A stretch of DNA of 64,000 nt from Kitasatospora sp. NBC_00374 (GCF_041434935.1 NZ_CP107964.1:2728001-2792000); one strand, 5' to 3'. Positions 1 through 8,892 are shown, numbered from the stretch's first letter. A program made the numbers and translations. The notes: generated from the letters alone by a model not told the origin.

Positions 1-93
1 GCCACCCAGGACACCGACCACCAGCTCGGATACCTCGGGCTGCGCGGGGGTGGCGGCGGCAGCGGGTGCGTTCACTGAATCGGGGTGCGTCAT
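1..93 (-). CDS. NADPH-dependent F420 reductase, N-terminal fragment (probable)
   Basis: Only the first 31 codons lie in the window; the gene runs off the left edge. Reading from the ATG on the minus strand gives an Ala/Pro-rich start followed by PEVSELVVGVLGG, which looks like the first beta strand and the start of a glycine-rich Rossmann loop. Streptomycete F420H2:NADP+ oxidoreductases begin with this kind of spacer and a V-G-V-L-G-G-T-G loop, which is the basis of the call. Other Rossmann enzymes cannot be excluded from so short a piece. The start is divergent from the gene beginning at 141. Confidence 0.4.
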   Translation of the reverse strand, partial: MTHPDSVNAPAAAATPAQPEVSELVVGVLGG

Positions 94-140
94 GCGGAAG
101 ATCCTGCCAAAGCCGGGGCCGCTGCTCCACGCTGTGCCCC

Positions 141-722
141 ATGGACGCACTGAGAGTTTCAGCACTCCGTGAGGCGTTGGCGGGCAGCGGCTGGCCCGAG
201 TCCACCCTGGAGTTCGGCGGGGAGCTGCGCCGTTCGGTGGCCGGCCGCGGCACGCGCGGGCTGCTGCTGGTCGGCACCGCCGGGTACGAGCCCTGGCACC
301 TGGCGGCCCATCTGGGTGACGAGGCCCTGCGGTCGGGCGCCGCCGCGCTGGCCCCGACGCTGCTGCGGCACGTCGTACCGCCGGGCGCGCCGGCCCACCT
401 GGCGCACGGTCTGCGGCGGCTGACCGAGAGCCCGCGCGGGACGACGGTACTGGTGGTGGCCCCCGGGGCGGCCGACGAGCGGCTGCTGGAGCGGATCCAG
501 GACGCCCGGCGCGGCGGTGCGGCGGTCTTCGCCCTGGACGGCGGCGAGGAGGAGCTGGGCCCGCTGGCGCACCAGCGGCTGGCCGTCCCGGGCGCCGCCG
601 AGGAGCCCTTCGAGCTGCTCCAGCACCTGGTCGGCAGCGCCGCCGGGGCGGCACGTCGGCCGCTGCCCCGGTGGCGGCGGCTGGCCGTCCGGCTGGCCGG
701 TTCGCCCGCCCTGCACTGGTAA
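141..722 (+). CDS. conserved hypothetical protein, 193 aa
   Basis: A GC-rich reading frame with a clear actinobacterial codon bias. I chose the ATG at 141 rather than an in-frame GTG at 66, because the earlier codons give a Cys/Arg-rich unlikely start that overlaps the divergent gene. The protein alternates hydrophobic beta-strand-like segments (GLLLVGTAG near residue 40, TTVLVVAPG near 100) with Ala/Leu helices, which suggests a small alpha/beta fold. No signal peptide or membrane span and no recognised catalytic motif. It is followed 43 nt later by an MFS exporter on the same strand, so they may be co-transcribed. Function not recognised. Confidence 0.7.
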   Translation: MDALRVSALREALAGSGWPESTLEFGGELRRSVAGRGTRGLLLVGTAGYEPWHLAAHLGDEALRSGAAALAPTLLRHVVPPGAPAHLAHGLRRLTESPRGTTVLVVAPGAADERLLERIQDARRGGAAVFALDGGEEELGPLAHQRLAVPGAAEEPFELLQHLVGSAAGAARRPLPRWRRLAVRLAGSPALHW

Positions 723-765
723 TTCGTTTGCCTCCCGTACCCGGCCGGGTCGATGCTCTCGGTCT

Positions 766-2094
766 GTGACCTCCCCAGACCAGGCCTCCCCACCGGTCCC
801 CCGTGCCCGGAGTCTGCTGCCCGATCTCGCGCCCTGGCGCTCCTCACGGGACTTCCGACTGCTGTGGAGCTCGGGGTGCATCACCTCGTTCGGCAGCTTC
901 CTGACGTACGTCGCCGTGCCGCTGCAGATCAAGGCACTCACCGGCTCCTCGTTCGCGGTCGGCCTGGTGGGCGCCTTCGAGCTGGTGCCGCTGATCGTCT
1001 TCGGGCTGTGGGGCGGCGCGCTCGCCGACGCGCTGGACCGGCGGAAGCTGGTGCTCTCCGCCGAGGCGGGCCTGGCCCTGCTGACCGGGGTGCTGCTGCT
1101 GAACGCCCTGCTGCCGAACCCGCTGCTCTGGCCGATCTACCTGGTCGCCGCCCTGGTCGCGGCGCTCGACGGTCTCCAGCGGCCGGCCCTGGACTCGCTC
1201 ACCCCGCGGATCGTCGCGCACGACCAGCTGACCGCCGCGTTCGCGCTCAACTCGCTGTACCGCAACGTCGGTTCGGTGGCCGGCCCGGCGCTGGCCGGCA
1301 TCATCGTGGCGACCGCCGGCGTGCAGACGGCGTTCGCCCTGGACGTGGCCACCTTCGTCGTCTCGCTGCTGCTGCTCGCCCGGATGCGGGCCGTGCCGCC
1401 GCCCAGCGGCGCCGAGAAGCCGTCGGTGCGGGCGATCGTCACCGGGGTGAGGTACGCCTGGAGCCGCAAGGACCTGCTGGGTACCTACGTGATCGATACC
1501 TGCGCGATGCTGTTCGCCTTCCCGGTGGCGATCTACCCGTTCTTCGCCTCGGAGCTGCACGCCGACCGGGCGCTCGGCCTGATGTACGGCGCGACCGCCG
1601 TCGGCGCCCTGGCGGTCTCCGCGACCAGCGGCTGGACCTCGCGCATCCACCGGCACGGCCGGATGCTGGTGCTCGCCGCCCTCGGCTGGGGTGCGGCGAT
1701 GGCGCTGGCCGGCGTCGCCCCGAACATCTGGTTGGTGCTGCTCTGCCTGGCCCTGGCCGGCGGTGCGGACCAGATCTCCGGCACCGCCCGCTCGACCATG
1801 TGGAACCAGTCCATCCCGGACGCGGTGCGCGGCCGGATGGCCGGCGTCGAACTGCTCAGCTACTCGGTCGGTCCGCAGCTCGGCCAGGTCAGGGCCGGCG
1901 GCATGGCGGGCCTGGTCGGTGTGCGCGGCTCGATCTGGATCGGCGGCCTGGCCTGTGTGGCCGGTGTGGTCGCGCTCACCGCGGCCCTGCCCCGGCTGCT
2001 CGCCTACGACGACCGCACCGACGCGCACGCGGCCGCCGTGCGGGCCGAGCACGAGGCCCGGGAGGCAGCCCGGGAGGCAGCCCCGGCGGCGTGA
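766..2094 (+). CDS. MFS transporter, EntS-like exporter family
   Basis: Encodes 442 residues with about twelve hydrophobic segments, the usual size of a major facilitator. The first span starts at FRLLWSSGCITSFGSF and the loop between helices 2 and 3 carries the signature GGALADALDRRKL, an MFS motif A variant. The layout (short N-terminal arm, PALAGIIV in helix 5, charged C-terminal tail) is that of enterobactin exporter/macrolide efflux type MFS proteins, which extrude small hydrophobic compounds. The substrate is unknown. GTG at 766 gives a normal short arm; upstream in-frame codons belong to the antisense-like shadow of the previous gene. The C-terminus ends in a short Glu-Ala-Arg repeat. 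Confidence 0.85.
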   Translation: MTSPDQASPPVPRARSLLPDLAPWRSSRDFRLLWSSGCITSFGSFLTYVAVPLQIKALTGSSFAVGLVGAFELVPLIVFGLWGGALADALDRRKLVLSAEAGLALLTGVLLLNALLPNPLLWPIYLVAALVAALDGLQRPALDSLTPRIVAHDQLTAAFALNSLYRNVGSVAGPALAGIIVATAGVQTAFALDVATFVVSLLLLARMRAVPPPSGAEKPSVRAIVTGVRYAWSRKDLLGTYVIDTCAMLFAFPVAIYPFFASELHADRALGLMYGATAVGALAVSATSGWTSRIHRHGRMLVLAALGWGAAMALAGVAPNIWLVLLCLALAGGADQISGTARSTMWNQSIPDAVRGRMAGVELLSYSVGPQLGQVRAGGMAGLVGVRGSIWIGGLACVAGVVALTAALPRLLAYDDRTDAHAAAVRAEHEAREAAREAAPAA

Positions 2095-2130
2095 CCGCCG
2101 GGGCCGGCGCGGCGGCGGCTCCGGACGGGG

Positions 2131-2361
2131 TCAGGTCTGCCCGTCCGCGGGGGCGTCGTCCTGCCAGCGCGGGTCGTTCTTCCACTCGCGGTTGCGCTCG
2201 GCGGCGGTCTCCAGCGCGTGCCCGGCCTCCTCGCGACTCGCGTACGGGCCGAGCCGGTCCTTGGCCGGGCACTCCGGGCCCTCCTCCACCTTGTGGTGCT
2301 TGATGCAGTAGAACCACTCCCCCGGCCTGCCTGTGCCCTTGCGGCCGAATCCCAACGCCAT
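2131..2361 (-). CDS. small conserved SPOR-like protein, 76 aa
   Basis: A short basic protein starting MALGFGRKG and containing the phrase [15 protein letters not shown] followed by a SPOR-like stretch ([16 protein letters not shown]). Streptomycetes carry a near-identical small protein, often labelled SPOR-domain-like, with no tested function. One Cys and paired His residues (C-I-K-H-H) could bind a metal, but this is only a possibility. It is convergent with the MFS gene and divergent from map, whose start lies 115 nt away. Confidence 0.75.
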   Translation of the reverse strand: MALGFGRKGTGRPGEWFYCIKHHKVEEGPECPAKDRLGPYASREEAGHALETAAERNREWKNDPRWQDDAPADGQT

Positions 2362-2476
2362 CGTGCGCCTCCCGTTCCCGTCGTCCCGGCCTGACGGCCG
2401 TACTGATCATTCCCGGTGCCCCGGCCCGCACACACGGCCGGGGTACCGGCCGGGTACGGCCGATAGACTCGCCGTC

Positions 2477-3322
2477 ATGGCTCTGGTACCCGGCATCGTG
2501 TCCCCCACCCGCAAGGTCCCCGCGCACATCGCGCGCCCGGAGTACGTCGGCCGGCCCGCGCCGACCCCGTACACCGGGCCGGAGGTGCAGACCTCGGAGA
2601 CGATCGAGAAGATGCGGATCGCCGGGCAGATCGCCGCCCGGGCGATGGAGGAGGCCGCCAAGCTGATCGAGCCCGGGATCACCACGGACGCACTGGACGT
2701 GGTCGCGCACGAGTACATGTGCGACCACGGCGCCTACCCCTCGGACCTCGGCTACCGGGGCTTCCCCAAGTCGATCTGCACCTCCGTCAACGAGGTGATC
2801 TGCCACGGCATCCCGGACTCGACGGTCCTTCAGGACGGCGACATCGTCAACATCGACGCCACCGCCTTCATCCACGGGGTGCACGGCGACCTGAACGCGA
2901 CCTACCTGTGCGGCAACGTGGACGAGGAGTCCAAGCTCCTGGTCGAGCGCACCCGCGAGTCGCTGAACCGGGCGATCAAGGCCGTCAAGCCGGGCCGCCA
3001 GGTGAACATCATCGGGCGGGTCATCGAGTCCTACGCCAAGCGCTTCGACTACGGCGTGGTCCGCGACTTCACCGGCCACGGGATCAACACCTCGTTCCAC
3101 TCCGGCCTGATCATCCCGCACTACGACAGCGAGCGGGCGACCGAGGTGATCCGGCCCGGAATGACCTTCACCATCGAGCCGATGCTGACCCTGGGCACCT
3201 ACGACTACGAGGTCTGGGCCGACGGCTGGACAGTCGTCACCAAGGACCGCAGGCGCACCGCCCAGTTCGAGCACACCCTGGTCGTCACGGCGGACGGCGC
3301 GGAGATCCTCACCCTCCCGTAG
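2477..3322 (+). CDS. map: type I methionine aminopeptidase
   Basis: Removes the initiator methionine from nascent proteins in the cytosol, using two divalent metal ions. The 281-residue protein has the type Ib architecture: an N-terminal extension with the P-x-x-P motif typical of actinobacterial MetAPs ([11 protein letters not shown]), then the pita-bread catalytic domain. Metal ligands are visible: Asp in [11 protein letters not shown], Asp in HGDLNATY, His in GHGINTSFH, Glu in FTIEPML and Glu in TAQFEHT. The ATG at 2477 is preceded by a Streptomyces-like promoter spacer (cgatagactc). A strong hairpin follows the stop. Most actinobacteria have two or three map copies, so this need not be the only one. 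Confidence 0.97.
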   Translation: MALVPGIVSPTRKVPAHIARPEYVGRPAPTPYTGPEVQTSETIEKMRIAGQIAARAMEEAAKLIEPGITTDALDVVAHEYMCDHGAYPSDLGYRGFPKSICTSVNEVICHGIPDSTVLQDGDIVNIDATAFIHGVHGDLNATYLCGNVDEESKLLVERTRESLNRAIKAVKPGRQVNIIGRVIESYAKRFDYGVVRDFTGHGINTSFHSGLIIPHYDSERATEVIRPGMTFTIEPMLTLGTYDYEVWADGWTVVTKDRRRTAQFEHTLVVTADGAEILTLP

Positions 3323-3335
3323 CACCCGGCACACC

Positions 3336-3371
3336 GAGAGAGGGCCGCCCCGGACGGGGCGGCCCTCTCTC
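3336..3371. terminator. bidirectional terminator between map and the primase-like gene
   Basis: Perfect 16-bp inverted repeat (gagagagggccgcccc / ggggcggccctctctc) with a 4-nt loop. It sits between two convergent genes, 13 nt after map and 14 nt before the stop of the minus-strand gene, so it can serve both. Confidence 0.85.
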
Positions 3372-3385
3372 GTACGTCCTCGGCG

Positions 3386-4084
3386 TCAGCCGATCAGCCA
3401 CTGCTCCTCGGCGACGGCGCCGACCTCGGTGCAGGCGTCGGTGAGCACGTCCAGGACCCGCAGCGGGTCCGGCAGCGACTGCTCGGGGCCGCGCACCCAG
3501 CGCACCTGGGTGCCGTCCAGCAGCGCGGCGGGCGGCAGCAGGGTGTACGAGCCGCGGCAGTGCCAGCGCAGGCCCGGGTGCTCGGACATGGTGTCGGGGG
3601 TGGAGTCCAGCGCGCTGGTCCACCACTCGTCCTCGTCGGCGGGGGTGCCGCGGGTGGCGGTGAAGAAGAGGTAGCGGTCCTCGCCGACCACGGCGACCGG
3701 GCCGCCGATACCGAGCTCGTCCAGCCGCTCCAGCGCCAGCGTGCCGGCCTCGGCCGGCACGTCGAGGACGTCGTGGGCGCGGCCGGTCGCGGTGATGAAG
3801 TTCGCCTGCGGATCCCGGGAGAGCCAGCGGGCCAGCTGCTCCGGATCGGTGGTCGCCTGGGACTGCCAGGCGAAGGACACCGGGTGCTGCGCGGGCGCGG
3901 GACAGCCGACCCGGTCGCAGGAACATCGGTGGCCGGCGGGGTGCGCCGCAGGTGCCAGCGGGAAACCCGCCCGCACCGCACCCAGCAGCAGATCCAACCG
4001 GGTCGCCGCGTCCCCACCCGTGACCTGGCGCTCCTGCTGCCGGTCACGCCGCCACCAGGTTGTCCACCTGCTGCTGGCTTCCAT
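3386..4084 (-). CDS. bifunctional DNA primase/polymerase-like protein, stand-alone
   Basis: A 232-residue protein resembling the N-terminal primase-polymerase (Prim-Pol) domain of actinobacterial replication proteins. Seen: a Cys/His cluster H-R-C-S-C-D-R-V-G-C near residue 60, the aromatic region QHPVSFAWQSQATTDPEQL, and VLDVPAEAGTLALERL, the usual position of the acidic metal-binding site, followed by the beta-rich YLFFTATRG segment. No helicase or primase C-terminal domain is attached, so the protein is probably not a full replication primase. The ATG at 4084 was chosen because homologues start MEASSRWTTWW; a longer in-frame start exists at 4210. No mobile-element genes adjoin it. Confidence 0.75.
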   Translation of the reverse strand: MEASSRWTTWWRRDRQQERQVTGGDAATRLDLLLGAVRAGFPLAPAAHPAGHRCSCDRVGCPAPAQHPVSFAWQSQATTDPEQLARWLSRDPQANFITATGRAHDVLDVPAEAGTLALERLDELGIGGPVAVVGEDRYLFFTATRGTPADEDEWWTSALDSTPDTMSEHPGLRWHCRGSYTLLPPAALLDGTQVRWVRGPEQSLPDPLRVLDVLTDACTEVGAVAEEQWLIG

Positions 4085-4480
4085 CGGGCCCCTTCCGCAC
4101 TGCTGTGACCTGCTGTGCCTGGTGTGACACAGCGACCGACGCAACATCCGACGCAACACCGGATCGCGCCCGGGGCTTCCCGGGCGGGCACCGTGCGGTA
4201 CGTCTGCCATCGGCCGCGTGCCGGGATCGCCGGGCGGCCGACGCCGGGGTCACGGTACGGAGAAACGAGAGTTGCGGCTCGGCGGGCAGGCGCGGAAGCG
4301 CCCGGCCCGGCCCGTACGGGGCCCGCGGACCCGGGTGAACCCCGGAGGCGTACAGAGCAGGATAAGGGTGCCGGGACCGTCCGGATGACCGGGGGACGTG
4401 CTGCGCCGGTCACATCTGCTGCACATGGCCCGCTCCTTACCGGCACGGGAGCCGCCCGACCCGCACGTACCCTGGACGAC
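4085..4480. other. intergenic, about 400 nt, no gene seen
   Basis: Separates two divergent genes. It holds an overlapping set of TGTGAC-like words near 4105-4135 just upstream of the minus-strand start, which may be part of its promoter. No credible reading frame or RNA fold was recognised. Confidence 0.4.
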
Positions 4481-4765
4481 GTGAAGAGCAAGGACACCGA
4501 ATTCGTCGGCGGGCCGCTGGACGGCAGGGTGCTGCCGATCCTGCTGAACCCGTTCCACAACGTCGGCAGGGTCTACCGGGTACCGGTGCCCGCGCACAGC
4601 GACCTCCCCCCGGCCACGCTGGTCTACCGCCGCGCCAAGGAGTACGACACCAAGGGCCGGTGGCGCTGGCGCTACGAGTACGACCCCGAGGGCGACGCCG
4701 GTGCCGCGGGCGGCTGGGCCGGCCGGCTGCCGTGGTCCGGCAGGCCGGCCGGCACCCGGCCGTAG
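4481..4765 (+). CDS. conserved hypothetical protein, 94 aa
   Basis: Starts at GTG with KSKDTEFVGGPLDGRVLP, the opening of a small streptomycete protein family of unknown role. The remaining sequence is beta-strand-rich and ends in a run of aromatic and basic residues (KGRWRWRYEYD) and a flexible Gly/Ala/Pro tail. It has no signal peptide and no Cys. The upstream in-frame extension to 4115 is rejected because it reads like non-coding sequence and the conserved part starts here. The neighbouring PadR gene is convergent. Confidence 0.7.
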   Translation: MKSKDTEFVGGPLDGRVLPILLNPFHNVGRVYRVPVPAHSDLPPATLVYRRAKEYDTKGRWRWRYEYDPEGDAGAAGGWAGRLPWSGRPAGTRP

Positions 4766-4816
4766 GCCCGGCTCACCGCTCGCCCACCACTCGTCCACCC
4801 CTCGCCCACCTCTCGC

Positions 4817-5476
4817 TCAGCCCTCCTCGGCGAGGATCAGGTACAGCTTCTTCTTCGCCTCGGCGAGGACCGCCAGGCCCTGGGCCCGCTGGACGTCGCT
4901 GCCGGTCGTCATGACCTGGCGCACGGCGTGGTTGACGGCGGCCATCGCCTCGCCGACCTCCTGCACGGCCTCCCAGTCGATCCCGCGGCTCGCCTCGGCC
5001 CACGGCGACTCGTCGCCGGCCTCCGCCTCGGCCCGGCCGGCCTCGGTCAGGTCGAACAGCCGCTTCCCGGAGACCTCCCGAGCCTGGATCATGCCCTGCT
5101 CCTCCAGCAGCTGGAGGGTCGGGTAGACCGAGCCCGGGCTGGGGCGCCAGGCCCCGCCGGTCCGCTCACCGATCTCGGTGATCATCTCGTAGCCGTGCAT
5201 CGGCCGTTCCTTCAGCAGGGCCAGCAGCGAGGCTCGGACGTCCCCGCGCCGCGCCCGGCCGCCGCGCCGGCCGCCACCGCGGCCGTGGCCGCCCCGGCCG
5301 TGCCCGCCGAAGCCGGGCCCCGGGCCGAACGGGCCCGGGCCGAACGGCCCCGGCCCACCCGGGCCACCGAACGGCCCGAAGGCCGGACGGCCCTCGAAGC
5401 CCTCCCCGAACGACTCCGCGAACTCCGGCCGCCGTCCCCGGCGACCCATACCGCGTGTCCGCATTCCTGGGCGCAT
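4817..5476 (-). CDS. PadR-family transcriptional regulator with Gly/Pro-rich N-terminal arm
   Basis: A 219-residue DNA-binding protein. Residues about 75-150 form the PadR winged helix (RASLLALLKERPMHGYEMI, then PSPGSVYPTLQLLEEQGMI and SGKRLFDLTEAG), followed by a helical dimerisation region. In front lies an unusual 45-residue low-complexity arm built from GPFGPGP and GRGGHGRGG repeats, ending in an Arg-rich stretch. PadR proteins normally repress a neighbouring efflux or membrane gene and themselves. An AT-rich palindromic element lies just upstream. The ATG at 5476 avoids an upstream in-frame stretch that crosses this element. Confidence 0.88.
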   Translation of the reverse strand: MRPGMRTRGMGRRGRRPEFAESFGEGFEGRPAFGPFGGPGGPGPFGPGPFGPGPGFGGHGRGGHGRGGGRRGGRARRGDVRASLLALLKERPMHGYEMITEIGERTGGAWRPSPGSVYPTLQLLEEQGMIQAREVSGKRLFDLTEAGRAEAEAGDESPWAEASRGIDWEAVQEVGEAMAAVNHAVRQVMTTGSDVQRAQGLAVLAEAKKKLYLILAEEG

Positions 5477-5517
5477 GAGCGCACCACCTCCCGTTCCCGG
5501 ACACCTCCGAGCGAGGC

Positions 5518-5542
5518 ATCTCGATAACTCAACGATATATCG
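5518..5542. promoter_or_regulatory. likely PadR operator/promoter
   Basis: An AT-rich island in very GC-rich sequence containing atctcgataactc and the perfect 10-bp palindrome cgatatatcg (5533-5542). Its place 40-65 nt before the PadR start suggests autoregulation. The divergent ACT-domain gene could share it. Confidence 0.5.
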
Positions 5543-5649
5543 CTGACTGTCGGATGACAACGGCTTTCGAGCGGCCACCGAGACGGCGCGCCTTGGGCGG
5601 GCCGCGCCGCGTCCGCCGCCGCACCGGCCGTACGCACTACGGTGGCCGC

Positions 5650-6048
5650 ATGGCAGGCGAACGCGATCTCCAGAAGCTGCTCGGCGGGATGCGCCCGGTG
5701 CTCAACCCGGGCCGCTACGTCTACTGCACCCTCCCCGGCAAGGTCCCCACCGGACTGCGCCCGGTCGTCACGGTCGTCGAGGCCGAGGGCCCCACGGTCG
5801 TGGTGGCGCAGGAGGAGGCCGACGCGCTGGGCCTGCCGTACGACTACGTGGCCGCCTGGATCACCCTGCAGATCCACTCCGCGCTGAACGCCGTCGGCCT
5901 CACCGCGGCCGTGGCCGGCCACCTCGCCGACCGGGGCATCAGCTGCAACGTGGTGGCCGGCTTCCACCACGACCACCTGTTCGTCGGCGCCGACGAGGCG
6001 GACCGGGCCGTGGCCGCCCTCCGAGAACTGGCGGCCCGTCAGTCCTGA
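5650..6048 (+). CDS. ACT-domain protein, 132 aa
   Basis: Matches the small actinobacterial family of stand-alone ACT proteins. Seen: an N-terminal arm LQKLLGGMRPVLNPGRYVYC, the beta strand RPVVTVVEAEGPTVVV, then AAWITLQIHSALNAVGLTAAVA and GISCNVVAGFHHDHLFV, the second half of the ACT-like fold. ACT domains usually bind small ligands such as amino acids, but the ligand is unknown. The ATG at 5650 follows a short spacer; the in-frame upstream part is Arg-rich and unlikely. Confidence 0.8.
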   Translation: MAGERDLQKLLGGMRPVLNPGRYVYCTLPGKVPTGLRPVVTVVEAEGPTVVVAQEEADALGLPYDYVAAWITLQIHSALNAVGLTAAVAGHLADRGISCNVVAGFHHDHLFVGADEADRAVAALRELAARQS

Positions 6049-6276
6049 GCCCACGGCGGCGGTTCGGTGCACCGGGCCGGGGTGACCGCCGGCTGCCCCG
6101 CTCGGCCCCGGCCGCAACGCCGGTGGGAGCCGGTCCCCGGCCGGTGGACCCACCGGGCCGGCCGTCGGCGATCCGGCGCCGCCGCGGGGGTGTCACCCGG
6201 ACGGCCCCGTCCGATTGCACGCCCGGCCGGGCCGGGCCGAAGGTCGGGTGACAGTCCGGCACGGCAAGGAGGAGTC

Positions 6277-6717
6277 ATGAGCACTGCGACCGGTCCGACC
6301 GTTCCACCGCCGGCGAACAGGCCTCAGGAGAGCGGCAACACCGCCTGGGTGACCGGGCTGGTGCTGTTCGCAGCGGTGGTGATGATGGTCAACGGCATCC
6401 TGGAGATCTTCCAGGGGATCATGGCCATCGCCGACGACGACGTCTTCGTCTCCACCCCCCGGTACGTGTTCCGGCTGGACCTGACCAGCTGGGGCTGGAT
6501 CCACCTGATCCTCGGCCTGCTGGTGCTGGTGACCGGCCTCGCGCTGCTGCGCGCCTCCGCCTGGGCGCGGTACGCGGGCATCTTCTTCGCGTCGCTGAGC
6601 ATGCTCGGCAGCTTCCTCTCGCTGCCGTACTACCCGCTGTGGTCGGTGGTGGTGCTGACCCTCGACGTGTTCGTGATCTGGGCGCTGTGCGTCTACCGGA
6701 CGGATCCGCTCGCCTGA
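6277..6717 (+). CDS. four-helix membrane protein, DUF7144-like
   Basis: A 146-residue integral membrane protein with four hydrophobic segments (about residues 23-45, 65-85, 90-110, 115-135) and the phrase NGILEIFQGIMAI after the first span. A strong ribosome binding site (aaggagg) lies 4 nt before the ATG. The family is common in streptomycetes and has no assigned role. Expressed alone, with a 230-nt leader after the ACT gene that contains no other frame. Confidence 0.8.
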   Translation: MSTATGPTVPPPANRPQESGNTAWVTGLVLFAAVVMMVNGILEIFQGIMAIADDDVFVSTPRYVFRLDLTSWGWIHLILGLLVLVTGLALLRASAWARYAGIFFASLSMLGSFLSLPYYPLWSVVVLTLDVFVIWALCVYRTDPLA

Positions 6718-6886
6718 GCACGGCCGTCCCGCCCGCCGGGCCCGGAGGTGCTGGGGCATGACCGCCCAAGGATCGGGCTGAGCAGGCACGCCGCCCGGCT
6801 GCTCGTCACCGGCCGCCGGCCGATGCCGGTCCGCTCCGGGCGTCCGGACGGCGGGGCCGGGCGGGCCCCGCCGCACCGACCGCCGG

Positions 6887-7438
6887 CTACTTGCCGAGGG
6901 CCGCGACCCCCGCCTGGGCGAACTGCTCGTCCAGGTCGCCGCTGGGCGCGCCCGCCACGCCGACGGCCGCGATCGGGGCACCCTTGGCCTGCACCGGGGC
7001 GCCGCCGCCGAGGAAGAGGGTGCCCGGGATGTCCTTCAGGTTCGGCGTGGTGGCGAGGCGCCTGACCAGCTCGGAGGTCGGCGCGTTCCAGGACACCGCG
7101 GTGAACGCCTTGCGCTCGGCCGACTCCGGCGACTGCGGGCCGGCGCCGTCGCCCTTGAGCAGCACCCGGGTCACACCGTTGCGGTCCACCACGGCCACCG
7201 AGACGTGCTGGCCGTTCTTCTGGGCGGCGTCCAGCGCGGCCTGCGCGGCCCTGGTCGCCGCCTCGACGGTCAGACCGGTGGACTCGGTGAGGTTCCGGTC
7301 CGAGACGTCCGCCCTGACGGCGGCGGGCGCCTGGTTCGTCTCGGCGCTCGCCGACACGGCGCCCAGCGTGCCGGCGGCCAGCGCGGCCACCGCGACGGCA
7401 CCGGTCAGGACACGGGACCGGGGGCTCATCTTCTTCAT
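6887..7438 (-). CDS. secreted HbpS/GlcG-family haem-binding protein
   Basis: A 183-residue protein with a basic signal peptide (residues 1-32, ending VSASA) and a complete GlcG/HbpS domain: LTVEAATRAAQAALDAAQKNG, VAVVDRNGVTRVLLKGDGA, then GTLFLGGGAPVQ and AAVGVAGAPSGDLDEQFAQAG. In S. reticuli, HbpS is an extracellular octamer that binds haem and ferric iron and modulates the kinase SenS; iron binding uses a D/E-x-x-E motif. An E-S-A-E is seen here at the equivalent region (SPESAERKAF). Divergently transcribed from a matching kinase/regulator pair 240 nt away, which strongly supports the sensor role. Haem binding itself is inferred. Confidence 0.85.
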   Translation of the reverse strand: MKKMSPRSRVLTGAVAVAALAAGTLGAVSASAETNQAPAAVRADVSDRNLTESTGLTVEAATRAAQAALDAAQKNGQHVSVAVVDRNGVTRVLLKGDGAGPQSPESAERKAFTAVSWNAPTSELVRRLATTPNLKDIPGTLFLGGGAPVQAKGAPIAAVGVAGAPSGDLDEQFAQAGVAALGK

Positions 7439-7677
7439 GCTTCGGCTCCTGCTCGAATCGGCTGCGAAAGCCGCACCGGCTCCCGCTCTGCCTCGATCCT
7501 CCGGCCGCCGACCGGACCCGTGGATCGGCGGACCGGCCCGAGCCCGCAGGCATCATGGAGGACAACGGGGTCAGCCGATCGGTTGATGCGCGGGGCCGCC
7601 CGGCGGGCCACCATGCGAGGAGAAGAGCTGGTCGGCGGCGTTGCCCGCCGGGCCGGCACAGCAGGCGAGGAGAGCAC

Positions 7678-8892
7678 GTGGACGACACCGGAGCCCCGGC
7701 CGGCGACCCCGACGCGGGGTGGCTGGCCACGGTGATGCGGGTCGCCTTCCTGCTGCTGCTCACCGCCTCGCTCACCCGCTACCTGGCCCATCACTGGTAC
7801 ACCCCGCGCACCCCCTGGGTGATCGCCCTCGGCCTCGCGCTGGCCGTCGCTCACCTGCTGCTGCCCACCCGCCGCCCCGGCCGCCCCGGGCCCGGCCCCC
7901 GCCCCGCCGAACTGGCCGGCCTGCTCGCGGTGCTCGCCAGCTGGGCGGTGCTCGTCCTGCTGGCGCCCAGCTTCGCCTGGTGCGCCATCCCGCTGATCTA
8001 CACCGTGCTGCGCGCCCTGCCCACCGGGGCCGCGATCCCGGTGGTCGCGGCGATGACCACGCTGGTCGTGGTCGCCGAACTCCAGCTGGCCGACGGCTTC
8101 GACCCGACCCTGCCGCTGCTGCCCCCCACCGTGGCCGGACTGGCCACGGCCGTCTTCCTGTACATGGAACGCCAGGCCACCCGCCAGCGCGCCCTGATCG
8201 ACGACCTGATCAGCACCCGCCGCGAACTGGCCGCCACCGGACGCCGCGAGGGCGCCCTCGCCGAACGCGAACGGCTCGCCATGGAGATCCACGACACCCT
8301 CGCCCAGGGCCTGTCCAGCCAGCAGATGCTGCTCCAGGCCGCCGACCGCACCTGGGAACAGGACCGGGAGACCGCACGCGGCCACGTCCGCACCGCCACC
8401 GCCATCACCGCCCGCAACCTCGCCGAGGCCCGCCGCTTCGTCCACGACCTCGCCCCCGCCGAGCTCGCCGACGGCGGCACCCTGGACGCCGCCCTGCGGG
8501 CCCTCGCCGAACGGGAGAGCGCCGAGGGCGGCCGCCCGGTGCGCTGCCACGTCGACGGTGTTCCGGCGCCGCTGCCCGCCGCCGCCCAGGCCGCGCTGCT
8601 GCGGATCGCCCAGGGCGCGCTGGCCAACGTCCGCGAGCACGCCGGCGCCCGCACGGCCGCGCTCACCCTCTCGTACCTCGGCGACCAGGCCGTCCTGGAC
8701 ATCGCCGACGACGGCCGGGGTTTCGCCCCCGAGAGCCCCCCGGGGCCCGGCGGGGGGCGCGGCCACGGGCTGCCCGCGATGCGGGCCAGGCTGCGTCAGC
8801 TCGGCGGCACCCTGACCGTGGAGAGCGGCCCCGGCGAGGGCACCGTGGTCTCCGCCTCGATCCCGCTGTCGACCTCCGGGGAGCAGCGGTGA
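7678..8892 (+). CDS. sensor histidine kinase, NarL family, SenS-like
   Basis: A 404-residue membrane kinase. About five hydrophobic segments fill residues 20-160, then a linker (RQRALIDDLISTRRELA), the HisKA_3 dimerisation box with the phospho-acceptor His205 in ERLAMEIHDTLAQG, and an HATPase domain with NVREHAGA (N box) and IADDGRGF and GGGRGHGLPAMRARL (G boxes). Together with the adjacent HbpS-like protein and regulator it resembles the S. reticuli redox sensor SenS. GTG at 7678 was chosen for its aggaga ribosome site and because it gives a short cytoplasmic arm. It overlaps the regulator gene by 4 nt (gtga), so the two are translationally coupled. Confidence 0.9.
   Translation: MDDTGAPAGDPDAGWLATVMRVAFLLLLTASLTRYLAHHWYTPRTPWVIALGLALAVAHLLLPTRRPGRPGPGPRPAELAGLLAVLASWAVLVLLAPSFAWCAIPLIYTVLRALPTGAAIPVVAAMTTLVVVAELQLADGFDPTLPLLPPTVAGLATAVFLYMERQATRQRALIDDLISTRRELAATGRREGALAERERLAMEIHDTLAQGLSSQQMLLQAADRTWEQDRETARGHVRTATAITARNLAEARRFVHDLAPAELADGGTLDAALRALAERESAEGGRPVRCHVDGVPAPLPAAAQAALLRIAQGALANVREHAGARTAALTLSYLGDQAVLDIADDGRGFAPESPPGPGGGRGHGLPAMRARLRQLGGTLTVESGPGEGTVVSASIPLSTSGEQR

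Noticed and set aside
2056..2090. Tandem repeat of gaggcagcccgg words
   Set aside because: In-frame Glu-Ala-Arg repeats at the exporter C-terminus; ordinary low complexity.
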